From Mesorhizobium sp. WSM4306 (GTDB lineage Bacteria; Pseudomonadota; Alphaproteobacteria; Rhizobiales; Rhizobiaceae), in NCBI RefSeq assembly GCF_007003975.1, contig NZ_VFTC01000010.1, positions 1 through 64,000 of the forward strand: a stretch of DNA of 64,000 nt, in the 5' to 3' direction. Each line of letters opens with the position of its first letter. Position 1 is the first letter of the stretch. Position numbers and translations under genes: made by a program. The notes under the pieces are model-generated. The model was not told the origin of the DNA, did no database searches, and worked only from the letters and a program-made list of their open reading frames with translations. Shown piece after piece: positions 29,232-38,199 of this stretch.

Positions 29232-30286
29232 CCGCTCAGCCTGCTTGCCGCAGTTGCGGCCATCGCATCGGCCAGCGTCTTGCCCCACTGCTGCCGGCAA
29301 TAGGCACGGAAATCGAAGCAGGGCAGACCTGGGCAGACCTCGAACTCGATGAGGTGGACGTGATCGTCGGCCTCGACCCTGAAGTCGATGGAAAACACGT
29401 CGCGCAGGCCAAGCCCGCTCATTAGTCGCTCGGCAATACGACGAATGGTTGCCGCGGCAGCCGGCTGGGCGTCGACGACCGGCTCCAGCACCGGTTCGCT
29501 GTAGAGCCCGGCTGCCTTGGCGGCCTCGCCGGTGTCGCCGTAAAGCGCCATCGAGTCAGCCATGGTCTGGAAATCGCCGCCGGAGTCGACGAAAGCGATG
29601 CCGAGTGCTTCCGCGCCGGTCTCTGGCTCAAGCCCGAGGAAACTGGCGCGCACATTGCGGCCGACGACATAGGGCTGGACGACGACATCGTCGCGATAGG
29701 CGGCGTAGACACGCCGGCTAAGTTCCAGCGCGTGCTCCAGCTCGTGGCAGCGCGAATCCGGCCAGATGCCGACCTTGGAGCCGAGCCGGTTCGGCTTGAC
29801 GAACCAGCCGGCGGCGGATGGCGGCGGCTCGGCCAGCCAGTGGCCGTCGCGGGCGAGGCCGGCTTGCGGCACCGGCAGGCCGAGCGCGCCGAGCACGGCG
29901 CCGGAACGGAACTTGTCCTGGCAGAGCGCGAACATCGCATCGTCGGCGCCGACGGTTTTGAGCCCGTTCAGACGGGCAAGCGCGGGCGCAGCGGCGCCGC
30001 GGAAATAGGCGATGCCGTCGGTCAGCGTCCAGACCAGTGTCGTCTGCGGATCGGCCTTCGCCAGCGCTGCTGCCGCATCGTCGAGTTCGACCGGCAGGAA
30101 GGCGAGGCTGCGTCGCTCGCAAGCGGCGGCGAGTTCATCGAATTCGGGGGCAAGATCGGTCGATTGCGCCAAATAGGACGAGATTTCCAGGGCACGCTCG
30201 GCAGGAAAGCCATCGGCAACCAGCCGGTCGAAACAGGCCTTTTCCGGCTCGTGGACGAGGATCAAGGTCGGGTGGTTCTGCGGCAT
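29228..30286 (-). CDS. ATP-grasp domain protein (D-Ala-D-Ala ligase-like)
   Basis: A 352-residue ATP-grasp enzyme. The N-terminal preATP-grasp domain is about residues 1-115. FVKPNRLGSKVGIWP (about 175-189) is the ATP-binding lysine/loop region, and VFSIDFRVEADDHVHLIEFEVCPGLPCFDF carries the metal-binding Asp, Glu and usual Asn/Gly loop. Relatives ligate carboxylates to amines, but the substrates here are unknown. It stands alone between the pyrF series and the galactose-type operon, with no partner gene to suggest a peptide product. Confidence 0.8.
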   Translation of the reverse strand: MPQNHPTLILVHEPEKACFDRLVADGFPAERALEISSYLAQSTDLAPEFDELAAACERRSLAFLPVELDDAAAALAKADPQTTLVWTLTDGIAYFRGAAAPALARLNGLKTVGADDAMFALCQDKFRSGAVLGALGLPVPQAGLARDGHWLAEPPPSAAGWFVKPNRLGSKVGIWPDSRCHELEHALELSRRVYAAYRDDVVVQPYVVGRNVRASFLGLEPETGAEALGIAFVDSGGDFQTMADSMALYGDTGEAAKAAGLYSEPVLEPVVDAQPAAAATIRRIAERLMSGLGLRDVFSIDFRVEADDHVHLIEFEVCPGLPCFDFRAYCRQQWGKTLADAMAATAASRLSG

Positions 30287-30406
30287 TGAATGGTCGGCTC
30301 CCGGCGATAGAGGCTATTACCATCCCACGGCAGGCACCATCGGCTTGCGTGAAACCGACCGGGCCGGGCGGTTGCGTGACAACCGTCAACGAAGCACTGG
30401 CGCCTC

Positions 30407-31285
30407 TCAGGCGATCAGCACGCGCGGCTCGAAGCGGCCGTTGACGGGGATGTCGAGCAGGAAGGTCATGCCGGCCTGCGGATCGAGCTTGCGCTGCTTG
30501 TCGTCCTTGCCCTTCCAGGCCGAGGTCACCGCCAGCCTATCGGCTTTAGCGCCGACGAAGGCCGGGCACGAGGTCTGCCCCGCCGGCACGGCAATTTCGC
30601 GCAGCAATGTGCCATCGGGCGCATAGGCCTTGACCGCCTTGCCGCCCCAGACGGCGTTCCACAGCACGCCGTCGCGGTCGACGACCGAGCCGTCGACATA
30701 GCCCTTCGACGAGCGGTGGTCGACGAACACTTTCGATTCGCCAACCGGCAGGCCGGTCGCCGGATCGCAGGCGACGCGCATCAACAGGCCGGTCGCGGTG
30801 TCGGTGTAGTAGGCGATCGTCCCATCCTGCGAAAAACAGATCGAGTTCGACACGGTGATGCCGGTGTAAAGCGTACGCAGCTCGCCTTTGAAGAACCAGT
30901 AGATCGAGCCGGCGCCCTTGCCCTCGTTTTTGGCCATGGTGCCAACCCAGAAGGCGCCGCAAGGGTGGACGCGCGAATCGTTGGAGCGCGTCAGCGCATT
31001 GTCGGCCTCGATGGCCGTATGCAGCGCCAGCTTGCCGGTCGCCACATCGCGGACGTGCAGGCCGGTCTCGGTGGCGATCAGCTGGCGCTTGTCGTCGATG
31101 ATGGCGATGGCGCTGGCCATCTGGCCGAGCTCATGGACTTTCAGCACACCTGAGGTGACGCCCTGCTCCAGCAACAGCCCGTTGACGATGTCGAACCAGA
31201 ACAGCGTATCGGTGGCGGGATCGTAGCTCGGCCCCTCGCCCAACTCGCAGATATGGTCCGAAAAAACGGAAACCTTGTCCATCAT
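30407..31285 (-). CDS. SMP-30/gluconolactonase/LRE family sugar lactonase
   Basis: A 292-residue six-bladed propeller lactonase. Key metal-ligand regions include the first-blade LGEGPSYDPATDTLFWFDI, the central NDSRVHPCGAFWVGTM and ITVSNSICFSQDGTIAYYTDT, and later DRDGVLWNAVWGG. It probably opens galactono- or arabino-1,4-lactone. The start overlaps the DgoA aldolase stop by 4 bases, making it the last gene of the SDR-dgoK-dgoA-lactonase operon. An adjacent in-frame second ATG (MM start) leaves the exact start uncertain. Confidence 0.88.
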   Translation of the reverse strand: MMDKVSVFSDHICELGEGPSYDPATDTLFWFDIVNGLLLEQGVTSGVLKVHELGQMASAIAIIDDKRQLIATETGLHVRDVATGKLALHTAIEADNALTRSNDSRVHPCGAFWVGTMAKNEGKGAGSIYWFFKGELRTLYTGITVSNSICFSQDGTIAYYTDTATGLLMRVACDPATGLPVGESKVFVDHRSSKGYVDGSVVDRDGVLWNAVWGGKAVKAYAPDGTLLREIAVPAGQTSCPAFVGAKADRLAVTSAWKGKDDKQRKLDPQAGMTFLLDIPVNGRFEPRVLIA

Positions 31286-31923
31286 GCCTCTCCGCCGAAA
31301 GCAGCATCCCGGGCCGCCACCGCCGCCCGGGCGCGCGTGGCCACCTCGTCGACGCTCATGCCAGGCTTGAACAGGCTGGAGCCGAGGCCGAAAGCGGTCA
31401 CCCCAGCCGACTTGTAGCCGGCAAAGTCTTTCTCCGAAACGCCACCGACGGCGCCGACCACGGTGTCGGCAGGCAGCACGGCGCGCATCGCCGAAATACC
31501 GCCGGCGCCAAGCACGCTTGCGGGGAAGAATTTCAGCGCCGAGGCGCCAAGCCGGATCGCCAGGAAAGCCTCGGTGGGCGTGAACACGCCGGGCATCGTC
31601 ACCATGCCATGGTGCATGGCGCGGGCCATGACCTCGGCATCGATGTTGGGGCTGACCAGCAGTCTGCCGCCGGCCCTGGCCAAGGCGTCGACATCCGCCG
31701 CCGTCAGCACCGTGCCGGCGCCGACCAGCGCCGTCTTGGGCAGCGCCGCGACAATGCTGGCGATCGACACGAACGGCTCGGGCGAATTGAGCGGCACCTC
31801 GATGGCTTCGATGCCGGCTTCGAACAGTGCCTGCCCGATAGCCACCGCCTCGCCGGGCTTCAGCCCGCGCAGTATGGCGACAAGACCACGCTTGAGCTCT
31901 GGGAAAGGTGCGGTCTGGGTCAC
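31282..31923 (-). CDS. dgoA: 2-dehydro-3-deoxy-6-phosphogalactonate aldolase
   Basis: A 213-residue class I KDPG/KDPGal aldolase that splits 2-dehydro-3-deoxy-6-phosphogalactonate to pyruvate and glyceraldehyde 3-phosphate. The Schiff-base lysine is K131 in ASALKFFPAS and E42 lies in IEVPLNSPEP. GLVAILRGLKPGEAV and the LNSPEP segment favour DgoA over the KDPG aldolase Eda. It is coupled by 4-bp overlaps to dgoK upstream and to the lactonase downstream. Confidence 0.93.
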   Translation of the reverse strand: MTQTAPFPELKRGLVAILRGLKPGEAVAIGQALFEAGIEAIEVPLNSPEPFVSIASIVAALPKTALVGAGTVLTAADVDALARAGGRLLVSPNIDAEVMARAMHHGMVTMPGVFTPTEAFLAIRLGASALKFFPASVLGAGGISAMRAVLPADTVVGAVGGVSEKDFAGYKSAGVTAFGLGSSLFKPGMSVDEVATRARAAVAARDAAFGGEA

Positions 31924-32888
31924 ACGGTCACTCCATTTCTGGCAATCATGCCATTTTCCCGCGCGGCCTCGATCAGGCCGGAACGCACCGCCTCATCGGC
32001 GTCGACCGTCCTGACGGCAAGTCCGGCAAGGTCGAGCGCCTGCCGGTAAAGGCCGGCAAGCGCGCCCGAGGCAACCAGCACGACTGCGGTGGCGCTTTCG
32101 CCGTAGCGACGGCCTGCCGAGGCGATTTCGCCACCGATCAGCAGGCCGGACAGGCACGCGGCAGCGTCGTCGGCTTTCAAGTCCTGCAGCAGGCCGGAGG
32201 CACGGATCGAGAACAGCCGCGAGGTAACATCGCCGCCTTCGGCCAGCGCCTTGCGGCACCAATCCTGGAAGAACGGATTGTCCGGGGTGACCGGCTTCGG
32301 GGTCTCGCCCAGCGAATGGCGCAGGATCGAGTGAGTGGCCAGCACCGAAAAAAGCTCGCCCGTTGGCCAGGTGCAAAAACCATCGACCGCACCGTCCTCC
32401 ACCAGAACCCATTTCGAATGGGTGCCGGGCATACAGACGAGATGGCGGCCCTTTGCCGGCAAACCGGCGCCGGCAAGCTGGGTTTCCTCGCCGCGCATCA
32501 CGTCCGGCGCGTCTTCCAGGCGCTGCGCCAGGCCAGGCACGATGCGGACGTCGCGGCTCTGGCCGGGCACGCGGGCGGCGCCCGCGAGAATGGCGTCGAT
32601 CGGCGTAGGCACCGTGACGTAAGGCGCTTCGAGCCAGCCCTGGCGGGATCCGGCCATGCCGCAGATGATGACCGGCAGCGTGTCAGGTGCGCCAAGCGCC
32701 GCCAGATGACCTTCGAGAACGGTCGAAAAGCCCTTCTGCTGCGCGGTGATCAGGCCGTCATCGCCGCGACGTTCGGCAAGCACCCCACCCGCCTCGTCGA
32801 CCAGCCAGACCCGCATGCGGGTCGTGCCCCAGTCGACGGCGGCGGCGGCCGGGGCTTTGCCCGCTGCTGCCTGGCTTGTCGGGCTCAC
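31920..32888 (-). CDS. dgoK: 2-dehydro-3-deoxygalactonokinase
   Basis: A 322-residue kinase that phosphorylates 2-dehydro-3-deoxygalactonate. The first phosphate motif is AVDWGTTRMRVWLVD, followed by ICGMAGSRQGWLEAPYV and LVCMPGTHSKWVLVEDG, characteristic of DgoK. The start is a GTG at 32888 that overlaps the SDR stop (GTGA). The frame extends further upstream inside the SDR gene but that part is not kinase-like. The 3' end overlaps dgoA by 4 bases. Confidence 0.93.
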   Translation of the reverse strand: MSPTSQAAAGKAPAAAAVDWGTTRMRVWLVDEAGGVLAERRGDDGLITAQQKGFSTVLEGHLAALGAPDTLPVIICGMAGSRQGWLEAPYVTVPTPIDAILAGAARVPGQSRDVRIVPGLAQRLEDAPDVMRGEETQLAGAGLPAKGRHLVCMPGTHSKWVLVEDGAVDGFCTWPTGELFSVLATHSILRHSLGETPKPVTPDNPFFQDWCRKALAEGGDVTSRLFSIRASGLLQDLKADDAAACLSGLLIGGEIASAGRRYGESATAVVLVASGALAGLYRQALDLAGLAVRTVDADEAVRSGLIEAARENGMIARNGVTV

Positions 32889-33652
32889 AGGAAACCTCCG
32901 TCGACGACCAGCATTTGCGCCGTCAGCATACGCGATGCGTCCGAGGCCAGGAACAGCACGGTGCCGACAATGTCGTCGGGCTGCATGACCTGCTTGATGC
33001 ATTGCTTGGCGACATGGGCGGCAAGCCCCTGTTCGGTGACCCACAGTTCCCTTTGCCGCTCGGTGATCACCCAGCCCGGCGCAATCGCGTTGACGCGGAT
33101 GCCGTCGACGCCGAGCTTGCCGGCGAGGCCCTTGGTGAGGCCGAGGATGCCGGCCTTGGCGGCGGTGTAGGCCGGCATGTCAGGATGGTTGATGAGATAG
33201 GAGGTCGAGGTGAAGTTGATGATCGAACCGCCACCAGCCCGCTTCATGCCCGGCGCCACCGCTTGCGCGGTGAAGAAATGCGGGCGCAGATTGACGGCGA
33301 GGTTGTTGTCCCAGAACTCGACGGTGACGTCAGCGACATCGTGGCGCTCGTCCCACGCGGCATTGTTGACCAGCACGGTGACGTCGCCATGCACTTCTGC
33401 CGCCCGGGCAGCGGAGGCGCGTAGCGCCTCGACATCGCGCAAATCGGTCTTGAGGTAGAGCGGCCGCCGGCCAAGTTCCTTTTCGACGCGGTCGGCGAGC
33501 ATCGTGCTTGCGCCATCGGCGATGTCGATGAATGCGACATTGGCGCCCTGGCGGACAAAACCCTCGGTCAGTGCCGCACCAATTCCGGAACCGCCGCCGG
33601 TGATCAGCACCGAGGCGCCCCTGAGGTCGGCAAAATCCGCCGATGGCATCAT
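32885..33652 (-). CDS. SDR family oxidoreductase, probable sugar (galactose-type) dehydrogenase
   Basis: A 255-residue short-chain dehydrogenase. The NAD(P) motif TGGGSGIG is at 18-25, NNAA at 96-99, and the catalytic Tyr/Lys YTAAK has Y162 and K166. It is the first gene of an operon with dgoK, dgoA and a lactonase, joined by a GTGA overlap. In that context it likely oxidises D-galactose (or a related aldose) to the lactone, but SDR specificity cannot be read from sequence. A TGTCAGACA palindrome upstream may be a regulator site. Confidence 0.85.
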   Translation of the reverse strand: MMPSADFADLRGASVLITGGGSGIGAALTEGFVRQGANVAFIDIADGASTMLADRVEKELGRRPLYLKTDLRDVEALRASAARAAEVHGDVTVLVNNAAWDERHDVADVTVEFWDNNLAVNLRPHFFTAQAVAPGMKRAGGGSIINFTSTSYLINHPDMPAYTAAKAGILGLTKGLAGKLGVDGIRVNAIAPGWVITERQRELWVTEQGLAAHVAKQCIKQVMQPDDIVGTVLFLASDASRMLTAQMLVVDGGFL

Positions 33653-33738
33653 ATTTTCCTACTCCCGCTCCGGTCGGCGCGCATCCTAGCCAGCCAAGTC
33701 CGGGGAGCAAGGGCGAAAACGGCGATTTGTTCGGCTTA

Positions 33739-33747
33739 TGTCAGACA
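33739..33747. promoter_or_regulatory. candidate GntR-type operator upstream of the sugar operon
   Basis: TGTCAGACA, a 9-bp inverted repeat (TGTC-A-GACA), lies about 87 bases upstream of the SDR start. FadR-subfamily GntR repressors of sugar-acid genes often use TGTCnGACA-like sites, but no GntR gene is in the window. The call rests on one short palindrome. Confidence 0.3.
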
Positions 33748-33822
33748 AAAAGACGCAAGATGGCAGACGAGGCCGTGCCGGCCTGGAGCCGCTGACCTGA
33801 TCGACGCATGGCAGACCGGCGC

Positions 33823-35172
33823 TCAGATCGCCTTGGCGTAGAGGGCGCCGCGATAGGAATCGCGGAGGTAGCCGAGCGTGGCGTCGGCATCGACCGGCTT
33901 GCCGAACAAATAGCCCTGGCCGCCGGCGCAGCCGAACTGGACGAGGCGGTCGGCCTGCGCCTCCTCCTCGATGCCTTCGGCGACGACATCCATGCCGAGC
34001 CCTTCGCACATGGCGAGAATGGCGCGGATGATGTGTTCCGACGGACGGTCGTCGAGGATGGAGGAGACGAAGGCGCGGTCGATCTTGAGCTTGTCGAAGT
34101 GGAATTCGCGCAAGCGGCCGAGAGAGGACTGGCCGGTGCCGAAATCGTCGAGCGAGACGCGGATGCCGACCCGGCGCAGATCCTCGACGATCTTCTCGGC
34201 CGAGGCCGGATCGTTCATCAGGCCGGTTTCGGTGATCTCGATCTCCAGCCGGCGCGGATCGAAGCCGGTGCGGTCGAGGATCGACAATATGTGCAGGCCG
34301 GTGTTCTGGTCGACGAGCTGCGAGGGCGACAGGTTGAAGGACAGGAACAGGTCCTTCGGCCAGCTGCGCGCCGCTTCGGTCGCCTTGCGCAGCACCAGCT
34401 GCGACAGCGGGCCGATGATGCCGCGCTCCTCGGCGATGGGAATGAACACGGTCGGCGGGACGACGCCGAGGTCGCGATCGGTCCAGCGCGCCAGCGTCTC
34501 GAAGCCGATGGTGCGGCGGGTGTTGAGGTCGACGATGGGCTGGAAATGCGGTTCCACCTCGCCGGCCGAGACGGCGCGGCGCAGCGCCTGCTCGATGCGG
34601 GTGACGCGTTTGGCCGCCTCTTCCATCTCTCTGGTATAGACGACGACGCGGCCACGGCCCGAACGCTTGGCGTGGTAGAGCGCCGTTTCGGCCTTGTTGA
34701 CGAGGATTTCCGTGGTTTCGTCGCCGGAATAGAACAGCGAGCAGCCGACCGAGGCCGATAGCCTGGCGGTGCGTTCGCCGACATCGTAGGGCGCCGACAG
34801 GATTTCGATCATCATGCGCGACTTCTCGGCCGCCGCTTCCTCCGAGAACACCATCGGATAGAGGAATGCGAATTCGTCGGCGCCGATGCGGCAGACGGTG
34901 GAATGGCTGTCCATCGAGGCGCGCAGCCGCATCGCCACCTGGATCAATATATCGTCGCCGGCCTTGTGGCCGAACAGATCGTTGATCGGCTTGAAGCCGT
35001 CGAGGTCGAGAATGCCGACGGTGAAGGGCGCGGGATCGTCGGCACGGTCGCTGATCAGGCGGTCGACCTTGTCGAAGAAGCGGCGATGGTTGCCAAGCCC
35101 GGTCAGCGTGTCGGTGAACGCCAGATCCGAGTTTTCCCTGCTTGCCTGCCCGGTGCCAAACGTCGTTTGCAT
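33823..35172 (-). CDS. GGDEF-EAL cyclic-di-GMP domain protein with altered motifs
   Basis: A 449-residue cytoplasmic protein with a GGDEF domain (about 18-180) followed by an EAL domain (about 195-440). The diguanylate cyclase signature reads GADEF (97-101) and the phosphodiesterase signature ETL (225-227). Later EAL residues remain: NLSPSQL, EITETGLMND, DDFGTGQSSL and KIDRAF. There is no membrane segment or other sensor domain. ETL variants can be active; GADEF may be weak or inactive. It stands alone between the sugar operon and the GT-C membrane gene. Confidence 0.92.
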   Translation of the reverse strand: MQTTFGTGQASRENSDLAFTDTLTGLGNHRRFFDKVDRLISDRADDPAPFTVGILDLDGFKPINDLFGHKAGDDILIQVAMRLRASMDSHSTVCRIGADEFAFLYPMVFSEEAAAEKSRMMIEILSAPYDVGERTARLSASVGCSLFYSGDETTEILVNKAETALYHAKRSGRGRVVVYTREMEEAAKRVTRIEQALRRAVSAGEVEPHFQPIVDLNTRRTIGFETLARWTDRDLGVVPPTVFIPIAEERGIIGPLSQLVLRKATEAARSWPKDLFLSFNLSPSQLVDQNTGLHILSILDRTGFDPRRLEIEITETGLMNDPASAEKIVEDLRRVGIRVSLDDFGTGQSSLGRLREFHFDKLKIDRAFVSSILDDRPSEHIIRAILAMCEGLGMDVVAEGIEEEAQADRLVQFGCAGGQGYLFGKPVDADATLGYLRDSYRGALYAKAI

Positions 35173-35272
35173 CGGTATCCCTGTTTTTGACGTCCGAAAT
35201 TTACGCTGAGACTGGCAGCAAAGCGTTTAGGAACCGTATCGCGAAATCGATTTTTCGCTGGCGAATGATGCT

Positions 35273-37066
35273 TTAGCGGACGCGGTAGAGTTCGACCGGG
35301 TTTCCGCGCGTTTCGGCGACCGGTTCGAGCCAATCGGGGACGCCTCCCTGCATCAGCTGGGCCAGGAAGCCTTGCGGCGCCTTGGCGGCGAGCAGCTTGC
35401 TTTCGGCGCTGCCGCGGCAGAGTGCCACCAGGCCGACATGGTGCTGCGCCACGATCGCCTTGGCCTGGTCCGCCGATCCGAGGAAGGCATCGAGCGCAAG
35501 CAGGTCGCCGGCGATGTTGCGATGATAGGGGCCGGCAAAGACACGGTGGCCGGAATAGGCCAGGATGGGCGAGCCGAGATTGGAAATGGCAAGCACCGTG
35601 GTGTCCGGCAGCGCGGCCAGTGTCGCGAAGGAGGCCTTGCGCGTGCAGGCCGAATCGGCGCCCTTGGCCGCGGCGGAGACCTTGTCGGCCTCGAATGCGC
35701 TCGATGTCGCGGCGGCAGCGCCGGCCCAGACGGCATTCACCGATACCAGCCAGACTGCCGCCATGCGCAGCGACACGCTGCGCGAAGGGCTGATGCTCGC
35801 CCGTTCGCGCCAGCTTGCGATCCAGGCCGACAGCGGGATGACGGCCAAGGCGATCGAGAATGTCGAGCCGCGGACCTGCCAGGCGCTGACGATGAAGGCG
35901 GCGACCAGCAAGGCGCCGACCAGGCTGTCCTGGCGGCGCCACGGTCCGCGCAGGCGAAGCGCCATCAGCAGGATTGCCACCAGCGGCGTGACATAGCGCG
36001 CCGCCAGCGAGGCCGGTTCGCTGACGGCGATATGGAACAGCGACTGTGCCTCGTCGATGTGGTCGAGCCACAATTCCTTGAGGCGCGGATCGAGGTTTGC
36101 GTAGGGCGCCGCAAGGCATTGCGGAAACAGCGCCACGACGACGGCGCCCAGCACAAGCGCGAGCAGGCCGAGCGAGACCAGGCGGCGGCTGCGCGTGGTG
36201 CTGAATGCGTCGAGCGAGGTCACGACCGCAAGGCCAAGCCCGGCGATCGTCGCCACCACGAATTGCACCGTCGAGAAGGCGTCGCACTGCGCCTGGCCCC
36301 AGGCCGATGGCGGAATGGTGGTGACGAAGACGAGCGCCGAAATCCCGGCGAAGCCGAGACCGAAATCCCTTGCGGTCCGGTGCTCACCGCCGGGGTCGAC
36401 GACGAACAGCAAGGCGATACAGGCGCCGATGGTGGCGACATAGGGTGCGGTTTCCATGCCGACGGCCAGCGTAAGTGCCGCGCACAGGCCCGAAATCAGC
36501 GCCGCCCAGCGGCGCGTGGGCGCCTCGAGCAGCAGGCTGAGGCTGGCCATGGTCAACGTCAGCTGGACATTGTGATGATCCAGCGCACCCGGCAGGAAGA
36601 TGCCGATGAAATGCAACGCCGCCGCGCCTATGACGATTGCGGGCAGTACGGCGCCGGCGCCGGCGAAGCTGCGCGCCGCGCGGGCGAGGCAGAACACCGC
36701 CAGGCAAAACAGCAGCGCCGGCCACAGCACCTGTGCGATCGACTCGGCCATGGCCATGCTGCCGGTCAGCGCCGAAGCGGCGAGGATGATGGCGGCGAGC
36801 GGCGCATCGACCAGCCGCGACCAGTGCATGACGAAGCCGCCCTCCGGCCCCATCCGGTACTGATGCAGGTCGAACCAGCCCTGGCCGGCCAGCATGTCGC
36901 GAACCTCGACCAGCCGCAGCAGGCTGTCATTGTCGCCGCCGGCATTGCTCAATTCGCGAAAGCCGGTGGTGGCATTGACGGCCAGCACCACCAGCATGGC
37001 AAGCAGCGCCAGCGCCATATCGGACTTCCAGGAGGAAGCACCCGCCTTGGCTGCGTTCATCATCAT
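35273..37066 (-). CDS. large polytopic membrane protein, GT-C-like glycosyltransferase
   Basis: A 597-residue inner-membrane protein with about a dozen helices. An early loop contains GGDNDSLLRLVEVRDMLAGQGWFD and MHWSRLVDAPLA, and another HFIGIFLPGALDHHNVQLT; acidic residues in such loops are typical of GT-C transferases that use polyprenyl-phosphate sugars. The C-terminal 150 residues are periplasmic-looking. Three tandem ATG codons (37058-37066) make the exact start uncertain. It is divergent from a DPM1-like GT2 and GtrA pair, which would supply and flip the lipid-linked sugar. The acceptor is unknown. Confidence 0.75.
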   Translation of the reverse strand: MMMNAAKAGASSWKSDMALALLAMLVVLAVNATTGFRELSNAGGDNDSLLRLVEVRDMLAGQGWFDLHQYRMGPEGGFVMHWSRLVDAPLAAIILAASALTGSMAMAESIAQVLWPALLFCLAVFCLARAARSFAGAGAVLPAIVIGAAALHFIGIFLPGALDHHNVQLTLTMASLSLLLEAPTRRWAALISGLCAALTLAVGMETAPYVATIGACIALLFVVDPGGEHRTARDFGLGFAGISALVFVTTIPPSAWGQAQCDAFSTVQFVVATIAGLGLAVVTSLDAFSTTRSRRLVSLGLLALVLGAVVVALFPQCLAAPYANLDPRLKELWLDHIDEAQSLFHIAVSEPASLAARYVTPLVAILLMALRLRGPWRRQDSLVGALLVAAFIVSAWQVRGSTFSIALAVIPLSAWIASWRERASISPSRSVSLRMAAVWLVSVNAVWAGAAAATSSAFEADKVSAAAKGADSACTRKASFATLAALPDTTVLAISNLGSPILAYSGHRVFAGPYHRNIAGDLLALDAFLGSADQAKAIVAQHHVGLVALCRGSAESKLLAAKAPQGFLAQLMQGGVPDWLEPVAETRGNPVELYRVR

Positions 37067-37190
37067 GGCCTTTGTCGGAAAGAAGCTCGGCTTAAACCTA
37101 GCCTTAACAGCTTCAATAAATAGTAAAGTCGCCTGAGCGAGGCCGCCTTTGAGCGCGGCCGGAGGCTCCGCCGGGCATCGGGAGACGGAA

Positions 37191-38195
37191 ATGCCGCACG
37201 AAGTCCGCCACGAGCCGGTCATTGCCGTGCTCCTGCCTTGCTACAACGAAGAACTGACCATTGCCGAGGTGGTGCGGCGGTTTCGCGAGACGCTTCCGTC
37301 GGCCGCGATCTATGTCTATGACAACAATTCCAGGGATTTGACCGCGCTCAAGGCCCGCGCGGCCGGCGCCATCGTCATCCGCGAGCCGCGCCAGGGCAAG
37401 GGCAACGTCGTGCGGCGCATGTTCGCCGACATCGATGCCGATATCTATCTGATGGCGGACGGTGACGGCACCTATGAGCCGGAAGATGCGCCGCAGCTGA
37501 TCAACATCCTGCAGACCGAGCGCTGCGACATGGTGGTGGGCACCAGGCGCGGCGTTACAGACGATGCCGGCCGTTCCGGCCATGCCTTCGGCAACCGCAT
37601 CTTCAACAGCCTCTACAAGCGGCTGTTCGGCACCGACTTCACCGACATCTTCTCCGGCTATCGCGTCTTCTCGAGGCGTTTCGTCAAGAGCTTCCCCGCC
37701 GTGTCCGGCGGCTTCGAGATCGAGACCGAAATGTCGGTGCATGCCTCGCAGCTCAAGCTGCCGGTCAGCGAGATCGCGCTCGACTATGGCCGCCGGCCGG
37801 AGGGATCGTCGTCGAAGTTGTCGACCTATCGCGACGGCGCCAGGATCCTGTGGATGTTCGCCATGCTGATGAAAGAGACGCAGCCGCTGCGCTTCTTCGG
37901 CGCCTTCGCCATTTTCTTCCTGGCATCGAGCCTTACCCTGATGACGCCGGTGCTGATCGAGTTCGCCCAGACCGGCCTGGTGCCGCGCATGCCGACCTGG
38001 GTGCTGTCGGTCGGCCTGCTGCTGCTCTCGATGCTTGCGATGATGACCGGACTGATCCTGGATTCGGTATCGCGCGGGCGCGCCGAACAGAAGCGCATTT
38101 TTTATCTCTCGGTTCCGTCGGGCCGGGTCGAACGGCGCGAGCGCACGAGCGAAACCCCGAAAACCGAGTCGGGCAAGACGCCCCGGGCCGCCTGA
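37191..38195 (+). CDS. polyprenyl-phosphate glycosyltransferase family 2 (DPM1/GtrB-like)
   Basis: A 334-residue membrane-associated GT-A enzyme. AVLLPCYNEELTIAEVV and VYDNNSRDLT are nucleotide-sugar contacts, and MADGDGTYEPED is the metal-binding DxD region. GTDFTDIFSGYRVFSRRFVKSF and GGFEIETEMSVHA are typical of polyprenyl-phosphate hexose synthases. Two C-terminal helices (about 240-295) follow. The GtrA gene starts 4 bases after its stop. The sugar is unknown. Confidence 0.9.
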   Translation: MPHEVRHEPVIAVLLPCYNEELTIAEVVRRFRETLPSAAIYVYDNNSRDLTALKARAAGAIVIREPRQGKGNVVRRMFADIDADIYLMADGDGTYEPEDAPQLINILQTERCDMVVGTRRGVTDDAGRSGHAFGNRIFNSLYKRLFGTDFTDIFSGYRVFSRRFVKSFPAVSGGFEIETEMSVHASQLKLPVSEIALDYGRRPEGSSSKLSTYRDGARILWMFAMLMKETQPLRFFGAFAIFFLASSLTLMTPVLIEFAQTGLVPRMPTWVLSVGLLLLSMLAMMTGLILDSVSRGRAEQKRIFYLSVPSGRVERRERTSETPKTESGKTPRAA

Positions 38196-38199
38196 GGCC

